A program made the translations under genes and the position numbers. The notes beneath the pieces were generated by a model, which was not told the origin of the DNA, did not search any database, and saw nothing but the letters and a program-made list of their open reading frames with translations. This document shows positions 9,362-18,276 of a DNA stretch of 64,000 nt, one piece after another (the stretch's first letter is position 1; every line of letters begins with the position of its first letter). Source of the DNA: Candidatus Aenigmatarchaeota archaeon (GTDB taxonomy: Archaea; Aenigmatarchaeota; Aenigmatarchaeia; QMZS01); the NCBI GenBank assembly GCA_016932615.1, contig JAFGCN010000007.1, positions 1 to 64,000 of the forward strand. The letters are read 5' to 3'.

Positions 9362-10327
9362 TCAGGCGGCTTTTTTCTGGGCGGCTCTGTTCCTCTTGCC
9401 CAGGTACCGGGAAATCTCCTTTCTTAGCCGCCCAATTCTCTCATAAGAGCCGTCTCCAGGAGCCATGCCTGATGAATCAATATAGGCATCAAACTCCTTT
9501 CCTGACACAATCTCCGACAAATCTTTCATAAATTTCTCGTAAGTTTCCCTGTCAGGCGCCGCAACCCAGCCGCTTCCGTCATAAACTTCATCTTTGGTGT
9601 CCGCCTTTTTGTGCGTTCCTTCTTCAGTGTAAAGCGGATCGCCTCCAACAGTAACCAGAACAAATCTGGAGCCCTCAGGAAGGCCATTATTCATAGAGTG
9701 AATAACATATGCGTCTTTTCTCTGCCGAAGTTTCGTGTCATACGGCTCGACCAATACCGACCTCTGGGGGGTTATCACTGCAAAGCCCCCGCTTTCCCTG
9801 TAGGAATCAAGATACTCTGAAAGTATGAAGTAAGCGCTCATGTCATTTGTGGGCCGGTACCCTTTTTTGGCAAGCCCCTCGGAAAGCCGGTTTGCAGCAA
9901 CCCACTCCTTTTCCTTCTTCTGGCCAAATATGAATGTCCTGATCTTGTTGTAAAGGGAGAGGTTTTTTCTGTTTACGCCCGAAATTGCGTAAAGCCCGCC
10001 CGATTCATCGTAAATGTACGCTTTCTTTCCGTCCGCAATGACAATCGGGTAAGCCCCTTCGACATCTGCCAGGGCCACCTTTGAAACCTCTCCATTGTCT
10101 TTCTCCGAAAGGATAATTGCAGCGGTGCTTGTCGGGCGGTAGGGAACTTCCTTTCCCCCGACTTCCTCCTTAATCCAGTTTTCCCCGTCAAGCTCAAGGC
10201 CGGGGCAGATTTCCTTCGCCCGTGTTTTCAGGTAAGAAAGTGGCAGATTCCCGTTTCTCTTCAGGTAGTCTCCAGCTTCCTGCTGAATTTGGTAAATTGC
10301 CCGCCCTAAATCCCTGTTTTCTGCCAT
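9362..10327 (-). CDS. Hypothetical protein, paralogue of the gene at 5429-6379
   Basis: 321 residues, soluble, ending in a Lys/Ala/Arg-rich tail. It shares a central conserved block with the protein at 5429-6379, including VIADG, GG(L/V)Y.I.G, and IFGQK....W. No known domain is recognised. It follows the inositol-monophosphatase-like gene by 8 bp and probably shares its promoter. Confidence 0.65.
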   Translation of the reverse strand: MAENRDLGRAIYQIQQEAGDYLKRNGNLPLSYLKTRAKEICPGLELDGENWIKEEVGGKEVPYRPTSTAAIILSEKDNGEVSKVALADVEGAYPIVIADGKKAYIYDESGGLYAISGVNRKNLSLYNKIRTFIFGQKKEKEWVAANRLSEGLAKKGYRPTNDMSAYFILSEYLDSYRESGGFAVITPQRSVLVEPYDTKLRQRKDAYVIHSMNNGLPEGSRFVLVTVGGDPLYTEEGTHKKADTKDEVYDGSGWVAAPDRETYEKFMKDLSEIVSGKEFDAYIDSSGMAPGDGSYERIGRLRKEISRYLGKRNRAAQKKAA

Positions 10328-10335
10328 AGTTTAAA

Positions 10336-11277
10336 CTACACCTTGCCTATTTCCGTCAAAACTGCCTTATAAAGAGCATCATTAGGCACAGCGAGGAAAG
10401 TTTTCCTAGTGCTTTGGTTGTAGATGTCATCTAGTGGCCAAATCCCATGCAGAGTGATTTCTTTTGGCCTGAAACGTTGCTTCTGGTGTCTGCTTGGCAC
10501 CAACTCAACCGCTACGCCGCCAGAACCATTCACCATATCTCCAACGGTGGCCATTTTAGGAAAATGTTCCCCTACCGTCAGGTAAACATCAAGGTTACCT
10601 CTTATGATTTCTGAAGCATAGTCGGGACCTGAAACATCAAGTTCAGTTGCTCCATAAGACCTCAAGAGATCCCTAAACCCACCAAAGGTTTCTTCAAGTT
10701 GACCGCTTCGATCAAATTTCCTCAGACTCTTAAGGCCCGGTGCAAAAGTCCGAACCTTATCAAGAGAATCAATACTTTCAGGGGACCTCACGGGTTCAGC
10801 GCTTGCCGCACCCCCCATTTTACGAAAAACCTGAGAGATGGGGCCTCTTGTATAAAACATGTCCTCCCCCTCCAAATCTATGATTGCAGAACCCAATAGC
10901 CGGCCCTTTTCATCGACAACTGCAAGGGAAGCATTAGCCCCTCCCAGACCCTCATCAGGGTTAATCCTGCCCTTCACAAATCCATCCACGCCATCAAAGT
11001 CTGACACAACTAAAACATCTTGATACTCGCCCGTTCCACCTAGCTCCTGGTACCTGCCTTTATTAAGGGTGGTTGAAGAGAGCCCCAAATCACCCATCAA
11101 CTTATCCAACCCCTCTACGAAAATTTCTTCAGCAAGAATCCTTTGGTGCTCCTTACCATCATGAAGGTATCTGTAAGTGCTCCCCCGCCCTATAACTTCA
11201 TCCCTGCCCAAACTCTTCAATACGGAAGGAAAATTCTCAAGATATCCCAAGCACTCCTCAAAAACTCTTTCAGACAT
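10336..11277 (-). CDS. Inositol-monophosphatase-fold protein
   Basis: 313 residues. The segment SDFDGVDGFVKG matches the metal-binding DPxDGTxNF motif of the IMPase/FBPase family, with Asp residues kept but Pro and Thr replaced. A later GNLDVYLTVGE...GDMVNGSGGVAVEL block resembles the C-terminal WDxAAG..GG motif. The family removes phosphate from sugar or inositol phosphates in a metal-dependent way; substrate unknown. A TATA-like box (tttaaatac) lies about 20-27 bp upstream. Confidence 0.7.
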   Translation of the reverse strand: MSERVFEECLGYLENFPSVLKSLGRDEVIGRGSTYRYLHDGKEHQRILAEEIFVEGLDKLMGDLGLSSTTLNKGRYQELGGTGEYQDVLVVSDFDGVDGFVKGRINPDEGLGGANASLAVVDEKGRLLGSAIIDLEGEDMFYTRGPISQVFRKMGGAASAEPVRSPESIDSLDKVRTFAPGLKSLRKFDRSGQLEETFGGFRDLLRSYGATELDVSGPDYASEIIRGNLDVYLTVGEHFPKMATVGDMVNGSGGVAVELVPSRHQKQRFRPKEITLHGIWPLDDIYNQSTRKTFLAVPNDALYKAVLTEIGKV

Positions 11278-11308
11278 AATATACCCTAGCCAAGTTGTAT
11301 TTAAACAA

Positions 11309-11404
11309 TCATCTGGCAGAGCATAAGTGCCCTAAAAACACCACAATGCCATTACAAGCGCCCAATACGCACCCCGTAAAGAAAAGCCCTCCAAAAAATT
11401 TCAT
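11309..11404 (-). CDS. Possible 31-residue membrane peptide
   Basis: An ORF of 31 residues, mostly hydrophobic (MKFFGGLFFTGCVLGAC start), sits 28 bp after the phosphohexomutase stop on the same strand. A GGAG lies almost against the ATG, too close for a normal ribosome-binding site. It may be chance coding potential; I include it because the space otherwise holds only the next gene's stop region. Confidence 0.2.
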   Translation of the reverse strand: MKFFGGLFFTGCVLGACNGIVVFLGHLCSAR

Positions 11405-11432
11405 TCTCCAAAAACACTCAGCAACCGGCTCT

Positions 11433-14051
11433 TCAAAAACCTGGGTGTGTCCCTCCAAGATAATGGTAGAGCTCTTCACCGATATTGCTTCCCCAGGCAA
11501 CATGCCGCACATTTGCGTCCCTGTCCATACCATAGGTGAGAAGATTTAGGACTTTCCTGTAGACCTCGATTGGCTTTAAGCCGTGTTTTGCCGCGAGGCC
11601 TTGCATCTTCTTTAAAACCGTCTCGAAATATGCCTTCTTTCCTGCCTCATCCAGGTAGCTTGTCCCAAAAGCCCCTACCTTTTCGGCCAACTCGAAGTAA
11701 CTGTGGGTCTGCTCGATGTCTTCCAGAACAAAGCGCCGGAGCTGCAAAAGCGTTTCCTTCTCTATTGCTTCAAGCACCTCTTCGCTCTTGCTTTCAAGGT
11801 AAAGCCGGTTCATCTCCTCGGTGCCAGATGCCCTGACGACAAGCCGGCTCACGACTCCCGCCTCTTCCATTACAAGCTCGACCTTGTCGTTCTTTGTGCC
11901 GCCAATCCACTTAATGGTCTGCTCTCCAAGGACTTTAGGCGGGTTGTCAATCCAGTAATTGATAAGCTTCTCCTTGGGATAGTTTGGAACCCAGAGATCT
12001 ACCCTCTTGTCAAAGGTTGTCCCGTATTTTTTCATGTGCGCCTTCCACATCTCTCCCGGCTTCATGTTTCTCTGTGCAACCATGGACGCCACAAGGCACA
12101 AGCCAACGATTCCGTCCTTATCAGGGAACCGCTTTATGGAAAACCCTCCGCTCTCTTCACCAGCAACCGCGGCTGGCAGGTCATATTTCTTCATTGCAGC
12201 GGAAATATACTTGAAGCCGACTTCAGTTACAACACACGGGAATTTCTGCAGCTCTGCCACTGACGGGTCAGAGATATGAACAAGGTTGTAGAAAGGATGC
12301 CTTACAAGCGAGTTCACCATATCAATCTCCGGCGTTTTAATGTCATATCCGTCAGCAGTAAGCTTTACGATAACATCATCAAGCGCAGTTGAAGTCGAGC
12401 CCGTCCTGATAATCTGGTGGCCTTTCCAGTCCAGGTCAACAACCATGAACTCGATTAGCATCGCCATCAGCTTGTTAAGGTTGGTAAAACCGCTTTCATC
12501 CAGAACCCCGCCGCACCGGTCTCCATCAGGGTCAGTTGCGCCCTCAAACACAGCATCAAGCGCCTTCATCCGGTCCATGGTCGGAGTCATCCACCTCTCT
12601 TCCGGGTTTCCGTAGTGGCGAAGCTTAAGGAACGTATCCTTCTCAGAGTCCATCTGGAAAACAGACTCCTCGTAAATGCCCATCTTCCGGAAAATCTCGG
12701 AAATGTACCCTCTCGCAGCGCCGTTCATCGCATTGTGTATGAAAGACTTTTTGGAATAAAACTCCTTCAGAAGCTCAGGAAGAGGCCTCCTGCCGATTAT
12801 TTTTCCGCTATTGTCAAAAACCGCAACGTTCTGCTCTTTTAGAAGGTCTGCAATCCAGGTCGTGTACTTGCCCCGCATATCGATAAACTGAAACTTCCTT
12901 TCGCGCTCCGCCCTGCACAAATCGCACTTCTCCACAGGGTCTTCGTTTAAGTTTATGAGGTTTGCTTCCCGCTCGACCCTGTCGGTAACCGAAGTCGGGG
13001 CAACATCCCCATTATGCAGGCTAAGCCGCTGGCCCTGCATTGAAATCGGGTTGTGGCTTGGAGTCATATTCTCGCCTGCTGCCGCCTGGAGCTTTTCCTC
13101 CTCGATAAGCCAGTAAACAAGCGCGCCTGTTGGCGCCGCTTCCCTTGAAACCTTCACAGGAAACCCTTGGGCGATAAACACTCTTGCGCTCTCTATGGCG
13201 TATTCCCTTGAGCCAAGCCGGGTGTCGTAAACTATGATAATCGGCCTTCCGCTTTTTTTCTGGAAGATGCTAACCTCCCTTGCCGTCGCAAGAGATATGA
13301 TGTCAGACCTTCTCTGGGTAAAATCCTTTCCAACATATGCCCGAAAGCCAGAAGTTCCAAACCGGATTTGCTTTTTGTCATAAATCTTGAGAAGCAAGCA
13401 CCTTAGCGCCTCGTTTGTTGTCCTCTCGGAAAATGCATAAATTTTGTCGCCGATTTTTGTCGCCTCGGCAACTCTGAAAGGTCGGAACCTCTCGTAATCA
13501 GTCATGCCCCGGAAAAATGGCAAAAGCTCATCGGCAATAAAGCCCTGCTTGTTTAGCTCGGAAAATTCAGGCCTTTCAAAAAACTTCTTTGCTGCAATGT
13601 ATGCCGCATCCCTCACCCGCTTTGCATTCTTAAGCTGGCTTGTGGAAAAATTGTACTTTTCCTTCAGTTTCAGATATTCTGGCGAGTCATTCTGGTAAGC
13701 ACCTATAAGCTTGTTTATCCTTGAGTCCGGGTCTTCGGCAACCTCAAACGAGTACTGGCCTGACTCTATCAAAAACAACTGAAGGGCTGCAAAAACGCTT
13801 GGGAGGTCTTTTGTGTCAAATCTGTCCATTCCCCCCAAAATGTTTTTCAGAAATTCTATTGCCGCCTCACTTGCAGAGTCAAGAATTTCCTTGTCCCGGG
13901 TTTCAGTCATACAGATTATCAATTGGGTTGTAGTTCCAATGCACTCGGAAATGCCGAAAGGATTCTTTTTTGAGGATTCTTTTATTAAGTGCAGGTCAGA
14001 AATGACTTTTTCCTTGTTTTTTGCCAAGTCGTCACTTCTGAAGTAATACAT
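11433..14051 (-). CDS. Phosphohexomutase (phosphoglucosamine/phosphoglucomutase-like) with long terminal extensions
   Basis: 872 residues, far longer than the usual 450-550. The core has the FGTSGFR loop (231-237), the catalytic Ser332 in TPSHNP (usually TASHNP), the metal loop DPDGDR (507-512), the sugar loop GEESGG (631-636) and the phosphate loop RASGTEE (740-746). About 225 extra residues precede the core and about 120 follow it. The enzyme interconverts hexose 1- and 6-phosphates. Location beside split GlmS and the GlmU-like gene suggests GlcN-6-P to GlcN-1-P. It starts 31 bp after the isomerase gene ends. Confidence 0.85.
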   Translation of the reverse strand: MYYFRSDDLAKNKEKVISDLHLIKESSKKNPFGISECIGTTTQLIICMTETRDKEILDSASEAAIEFLKNILGGMDRFDTKDLPSVFAALQLFLIESGQYSFEVAEDPDSRINKLIGAYQNDSPEYLKLKEKYNFSTSQLKNAKRVRDAAYIAAKKFFERPEFSELNKQGFIADELLPFFRGMTDYERFRPFRVAEATKIGDKIYAFSERTTNEALRCLLLKIYDKKQIRFGTSGFRAYVGKDFTQRRSDIISLATAREVSIFQKKSGRPIIIVYDTRLGSREYAIESARVFIAQGFPVKVSREAAPTGALVYWLIEEEKLQAAAGENMTPSHNPISMQGQRLSLHNGDVAPTSVTDRVEREANLINLNEDPVEKCDLCRAERERKFQFIDMRGKYTTWIADLLKEQNVAVFDNSGKIIGRRPLPELLKEFYSKKSFIHNAMNGAARGYISEIFRKMGIYEESVFQMDSEKDTFLKLRHYGNPEERWMTPTMDRMKALDAVFEGATDPDGDRCGGVLDESGFTNLNKLMAMLIEFMVVDLDWKGHQIIRTGSTSTALDDVIVKLTADGYDIKTPEIDMVNSLVRHPFYNLVHISDPSVAELQKFPCVVTEVGFKYISAAMKKYDLPAAVAGEESGGFSIKRFPDKDGIVGLCLVASMVAQRNMKPGEMWKAHMKKYGTTFDKRVDLWVPNYPKEKLINYWIDNPPKVLGEQTIKWIGGTKNDKVELVMEEAGVVSRLVVRASGTEEMNRLYLESKSEEVLEAIEKETLLQLRRFVLEDIEQTHSYFELAEKVGAFGTSYLDEAGKKAYFETVLKKMQGLAAKHGLKPIEVYRKVLNLLTYGMDRDANVRHVAWGSNIGEELYHYLGGTHPGF

Positions 14052-14082
14052 AATTTATCCCAAGATTAAATATTTAGGCATA

Positions 14083-15201
14083 CTACTTGACTGTCACGCT
14101 CTTTGCAAGGTTTCTTGGCTTGTCCGGGTTTTTGCCGCAGGCGACCGCCATATAGTACGCAAAAAGCTGCAGAGGTATGACGCTTACAAGAGGATAAAAG
14201 AGTTCGCCCACCTTAGGTATTTTTATCCAGGCATCGTACAGGTCTCTGTGCTCATCTGAAACTGCAATTACATACGCCCCCCTCGACTTTGCTTCCCGGG
14301 CATTGCTAAGCGTCTCATCAAAGGTGTAGTCTTTGGGGCATACCACGACAAGGGGCGTGCCCTTCTCTATGAGGGAAATCGTCCCATGCTTAAGCTCCCC
14401 GGCAGGCATACCCTCAGCGTGAATATAGGACAGCTCCTTTAACTTGAGCGCGCCTTCGGAAGCAATCGCAAAATCAATTCCCTTGGCAATATAATAGAAA
14501 TGCCTCTTGCCCTTGAACTTCTCTGCAAGGTCTTTGAGGAGAGCTTCATTTTCGGCAAGTATTTCAGGAATCTTCTTGGATATCGCCTCAAGCTCAAGCT
14601 CCGCCTCCTGCATCCTGTTTGCAGCAGCGTAGGCAATCATGTACAGGACAGCAAGCTGGCCGGTAAATGCCTTGGTCGAGGCAACCGCAATTTCAGGGCC
14701 GCAGTTGGTGTCAAAAACAATGTCAGAAACCCTCGCAAGGTGAGATGTTGCTACATTTGTCACGGCAATGATTTTTGCGCCCTTCTCTTTTGCCTTCATT
14801 ACTCCTTCAAGAACATCTGCCGTCTCTCCGGACTGTGAAACCGCAATTATGAGGGTATTATTGTCAACCGAGTCCATAAAATACTGGAACTCGTGCGCCA
14901 TGACAACCTCAGCGAACTTCCTTGCGACTTTGGACAATACATACCGGCCAACAATTGAAGCGTACCTTGCAGTTCCGCAGGCAGTAAAAATTACGTTTTT
15001 AGCCCTGAGAATCTCCATTGCCGCCTCAATCAGTTTTGCATCCTCCTGCTGGCTGGACTTCTTTATCGTCTCGGCCTGCTGCAGGATTTCCTTGTGCATA
15101 TAATGCCCATTTATGCAAGGCCCGCCGCATAAAACCTTAATCTGCTCAACATTCTTATTAATTTCCTTGCCGCTTATCGCATCATATATTTTCAGGGTCA
15201 T
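14083..15201 (-). CDS. glmS: Glucosamine-6-phosphate synthase, isomerase (double SIS) subunit
   Basis: 372 residues equal to the C-terminal half of GlmS: two SIS domains with CGTARYAS, SQSGETADV, STKAFTGQ, the EGMPAGELKHG loop, and the conserved C-terminus NLAKSVTV. It converts fructose-6-P plus ammonia to glucosamine-6-P. There is no glutaminase domain in this ORF; it is in the next gene upstream. A GGAGGT ribosome-binding site lies 11 nt before the ATG, so this is a translated start and not a remnant. Three in-frame stops separate it from the glutaminase ORF. Confidence 0.9.
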   Translation of the reverse strand: MTLKIYDAISGKEINKNVEQIKVLCGGPCINGHYMHKEILQQAETIKKSSQQEDAKLIEAAMEILRAKNVIFTACGTARYASIVGRYVLSKVARKFAEVVMAHEFQYFMDSVDNNTLIIAVSQSGETADVLEGVMKAKEKGAKIIAVTNVATSHLARVSDIVFDTNCGPEIAVASTKAFTGQLAVLYMIAYAAANRMQEAELELEAISKKIPEILAENEALLKDLAEKFKGKRHFYYIAKGIDFAIASEGALKLKELSYIHAEGMPAGELKHGTISLIEKGTPLVVVCPKDYTFDETLSNAREAKSRGAYVIAVSDEHRDLYDAWIKIPKVGELFYPLVSVIPLQLFAYYMAVACGKNPDKPRNLAKSVTVK

Positions 15202-15246
15202 GCTTTAGCCATACCTCCGGACACAAGTCCTACTTCAAACACAAAC

Positions 15247-15897
15247 CTAATTTTCATGCTCGCTTCCCAGGACAACCATTTCATGGTCGTCCAGATATAT
15301 TGCCTTGTCTGTTTCTTCGGCGAATGCCTGGATATCGCTTCCGATAAAGTACTCATCGCCCTTGATTCCGACGACCAGTGGAGAGCCGCTCTTTATCCCG
15401 ACAATTCCATCAAAGTACTTGTGCATAGCGACAATCGCATTTCTTCCCTTGAGCTTCAGGAATGTTTTTCTGACAGCCTCGGGAAAATCAGTTCCAGCGT
15501 TAAGCTCGTCGCCTATAAGGTGGGCGATAACTTCGGTATCAGTTTCGGAGTGAAACTTGTGCCTGCCTTCAAGCTCCTTTTTAAGCTCATCTGCATTTTC
15601 GACAATCCCGTTGTGTATCACTGCAACGCCGCTCGAGCAAAGGTGAGGGTGGCAGTTTCTTTCCGTTACCTCGCCATGTGTTGCCCACCTCGTGTGTCCT
15701 ATTCCGATTTTGGCATTGCTTTCGAGCTTAACATCCGCATTCTCGATATCACCGACTTCCTTAATAAGCTTTATGTCATTTCCTTCCTTGAGGCCAAAAC
15801 CCCAGGAGTCATATCCGCGGTAACTTAACTTTACAAGCCCCTTTCTAAGGTGGTGGGCTGCGTTTTCCTTTCCTATGTAGCCGAATATACCGCACAT
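15247..15897 (-). CDS. glmS: Glucosamine-6-phosphate synthase, glutamine amidotransferase subunit
   Basis: 216 residues equal to the N-terminal half of GlmS: class II amidotransferase with the catalytic Cys2 (MCGIFGY), then YRGYDSWG, GHTRWATHG, and HNGIVEN. It supplies ammonia from glutamine to the isomerase encoded 45 bp downstream. The ORF stops cleanly after the last glutaminase strand (VVLGSEHEN). A TATA box (gtataaatat) lies about 27-35 bp upstream of the ATG, suggesting a leaderless transcript for the pair. Confidence 0.9.
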   Translation of the reverse strand: MCGIFGYIGKENAAHHLRKGLVKLSYRGYDSWGFGLKEGNDIKLIKEVGDIENADVKLESNAKIGIGHTRWATHGEVTERNCHPHLCSSGVAVIHNGIVENADELKKELEGRHKFHSETDTEVIAHLIGDELNAGTDFPEAVRKTFLKLKGRNAIVAMHKYFDGIVGIKSGSPLVVGIKGDEYFIGSDIQAFAEETDKAIYLDDHEMVVLGSEHEN

Positions 15898-16059
15898 TAA
15901 TTACATTCAAAGATAAGCATATTTATACCCATATTACCAGGTATTACCTTTTCGATACCACTGATAAATACGTATGCTTTAGGGAATAAAAAGATTCTTG
16001 CTTCCACGACCGACTAAGCACCAATCAAGCAATATATAAACAAAGTTCCAAATAGTATT

Positions 16060-16416
16060 ATGAATTCGTTGGTCAATTTCATAAAAAAGAATCGTCTTTT
16101 AGCCATAAATACAATGCTAATCATTCTGATGATCGCTTATCTTACTTACTTTACCCTAGAGATACAAGAAGAGAGAAAACAGTACGAAGACCAAATACAG
16201 CATCTTGCAATCTCCACAACTTTTGACCGTCTCTGCCACTCCATGTACAAGGCCTTTGACTGCAACCCCGAGAAGCTGACAGAGGTTCAAATTAGCGCTA
16301 CTCTGGCCAATGGCCACAGACTTGAAACTGCCTTGGACTTGTGCAGAGAGGCGTATTCAAACCCCGAAATGACTGCTTCAGAATGCATGGATACCTGCGC
16401 TTTTTGCAAAAAGTAA
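16060..16416 (+). CDS. Small single-span membrane protein
   Basis: 118 residues with one membrane helix at about residues 12-33 and a soluble C-terminal part bearing six Cys, three of them clustered at the very end (CMDTCAFC). It resembles the pilin-like or signal-anchored surface proteins common later in the window, but lacks a class III cleavage motif. A TATA box (aatatataaac) lies about 27-30 bp before the ATG. Unknown function. Confidence 0.65.
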   Translation: MNSLVNFIKKNRLLAINTMLIILMIAYLTYFTLEIQEERKQYEDQIQHLAISTTFDRLCHSMYKAFDCNPEKLTEVQISATLANGHRLETALDLCREAYSNPEMTASECMDTCAFCKK

Positions 16417-16423
16417 ATTTGCC

Positions 16424-17503
16424 TTAAGCCGAAGCATATCTCAGTATACCCCCAACACCCCCAATATTCTTGAACTGCACTCCTTCCGGCGTCGAGTTCG
16501 ATATGAGCTCGCACCTGGCTCCAGTCTCCGAACAGAGGTCCTCGACTACCCCAAAATTATCGAAATCGTCAGAGACAAGAACTACATCGACGCTTCCGTC
16601 CCGAAGCGCTTCAATCGTATCATGCTCGCCATAGACAACTTCCCCCTTGCCCTTGCTGAGCTTGACAAAAAACTCCTTAAGAATGTTTAACTCCCTTGTA
16701 ATCTCTGCCTGCTGAATCAGGTCTTTTCCCCTCTCCAGGGTTTCCCTGATGCCCTGCATGTCAGTGTAAGCTGTGTCCACAACCCCGATTACCTGCTTTG
16801 CCAGGTCATTAGGGAGGTGTTCCTCATTTAGAAATTTCTCTTTGATAGGGCCGGGGCCCGAAATAATGATTCCCTTAAGCTCAAGGCCTTCGGCAACATT
16901 CCTGACAAGCGCGGCAGTCTTCTGCAGGTGTAGCAAGAGAAGGTTGTCGCGAACTCTCGAAAACCTTACAGAACTCTGGCCGCCGGCGCGGGTCTTTCCC
17001 GGAACAAGGGAGTCGATATGGTTTTTTATCGTGATGTTCTTTCCTGAAACAAGCGCAATTGTCGCCTCGCTCTTGTCAAGGCATACAATCATATAGTTGT
17101 CCTTTTCCCTCACAACTTCCTTGAGCGGCTCTGTTTTAAATGTCTGGCCGCACCAGTAAAGCTTGACTCTTATTGGCTCAGGAGGGACAACCATCCAGAG
17201 CTTTATGTCCTCCTTTCCCTCTTCCTGGGACGTATTTCCGCAGAATATCGCAAGCCCATTTTCCGGAAGCTTTCCATACAGCTTAAGCTCCTGTGAGATT
17301 CTTTCAAGCGCGGAAAGCACGTTTTTTCGCACGGTTTTGTTCTTGACGTTCCTCGTAAGCGCCTGCTCCTGGGCAATCAGGCCTGCCGCCTTGTTGAAGT
17401 CGCTTCCGGCAGGTATATAAAACGTGACAAGTTCCGTATGGCGGCCTCTTATCTTTTCAAGCTCATCTACAACCCGCTTCATCTTTAAAAGCTCCGGATC
17501 CAT
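16424..17503 (-). CDS. prf1: Archaeal peptide chain release factor aRF1
   Basis: 359 residues. The GGQ motif (174-176) that triggers peptide release and the stop-codon-reading YxCxxxF motif (YWCGQTF, 116-122) are present. The NIKS motif is altered to NVKN (52-55). The C-terminal domain ends in the typical GGVGGILRY. The protein is shorter than the roughly 410 residues usual for aRF1, and the missing part falls in the C-domain minidomain. It recognises all three stop codons in archaea. It may be the sole or a divergent copy. Confidence 0.85.
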   Translation of the reverse strand: MDPELLKMKRVVDELEKIRGRHTELVTFYIPAGSDFNKAAGLIAQEQALTRNVKNKTVRKNVLSALERISQELKLYGKLPENGLAIFCGNTSQEEGKEDIKLWMVVPPEPIRVKLYWCGQTFKTEPLKEVVREKDNYMIVCLDKSEATIALVSGKNITIKNHIDSLVPGKTRAGGQSSVRFSRVRDNLLLLHLQKTAALVRNVAEGLELKGIIISGPGPIKEKFLNEEHLPNDLAKQVIGVVDTAYTDMQGIRETLERGKDLIQQAEITRELNILKEFFVKLSKGKGEVVYGEHDTIEALRDGSVDVVLVSDDFDNFGVVEDLCSETGARCELISNSTPEGVQFKNIGGVGGILRYASA

Positions 17504-17546
17504 ATCTATATTCCGTGGGAAGCTTCTAAAGGCAACTAACTGCCAA

Positions 17547-18224
17547 TCAGAAGAGTTTATCCACCTTGATTACCTGGAAGAATTCACAATATTTGCCCTT
17601 TCCAGACATTGTTCCCCTGAACCGGTTCAGGCCCTCGACGCCCTCATCAAAAGGATAGTTTTTTAGCTGCGACTCGTGCTTTTTCATGGCTTCCAGCTTA
17701 GTGTCCTTGACGCCTGTTATGTCTTCAATATAAGAGAAATTCTGAATAGGCGTCCATACTTCGTATGCCAGCACGGTTTTTACCTCCCAGGGCTCCCCGT
17801 AGCATTCCTGAAAGCAGGGTGCAGCAGCCCTGCCTACTGCCTCCATGCCAAGCTTGCTTGTCACCCGATGGTCTTCATTGGCTTCATCCTTGTGAGGAAA
17901 CAGCACCAGCTCCGGCTTTTTGCTCCTTATTAGATTAATCAGCTGGATGAGATTATCCGTTGTGTACTCCAGATACCCGTCAGGATTTCTTAGGTAAACT
18001 ACATCCTTAACTCCCAAAACATCTGATGCAGCCCGGGCTTCTTTTTCCCTAAGTGCCGCCAACTCCTCCTTGGAATAATTAAGAGAGCCAGCATCACCAT
18101 TGGTCAGGTAAACCGTGGTGATCTCCCATCCGGCATCTGCAAGCTTGCGGATAGTCCCACCACAACCAAGCACATCATCATCCGGGTGCGGGGCAAGCAC
18201 CACCGCCTTTTTTATTTCAGTCAT
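17547..18224 (-). CDS. PIG-L/LmbE family deacetylase
   Basis: 225 residues with HPDDD at 13-17 and a second His cluster in HKDEANEDHR, the PIG-L zinc site. Members deacetylate GlcNAc or similar groups. It is divergent from the SDR gene and shares a 52-bp promoter region with it, suggesting joint regulation in a sugar or glycolipid pathway. It lies 43 bp upstream of aRF1 on the same strand. Confidence 0.85.
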   Translation of the reverse strand: MTEIKKAVVLAPHPDDDVLGCGGTIRKLADAGWEITTVYLTNGDAGSLNYSKEELAALREKEARAASDVLGVKDVVYLRNPDGYLEYTTDNLIQLINLIRSKKPELVLFPHKDEANEDHRVTSKLGMEAVGRAAAPCFQECYGEPWEVKTVLAYEVWTPIQNFSYIEDITGVKDTKLEAMKKHESQLKNYPFDEGVEGLNRFRGTMSGKGKYCEFFQVIKVDKLF

Positions 18225-18234
18225 GAATATTATT

Positions 18235-18263
18235 CGGTAATATCGGTATATATACCCTTACCG
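18235..18263. promoter_or_regulatory. Palindromic divergent promoter between PIG-L and SDR genes
   Basis: CGGTAA (18235-18240) is mirrored by TTACCG (18258-18263), and between them GGTATATATACC (18245-18256) is a perfect 12-bp palindrome containing a TATA box. One symmetrical TATA could serve both directions, with the outer CGGTAA arms as an operator. Seen in the sequence; the regulatory role is inferred. Confidence 0.5.
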
Positions 18264-18276
18264 ATCTTTAAAGGTT

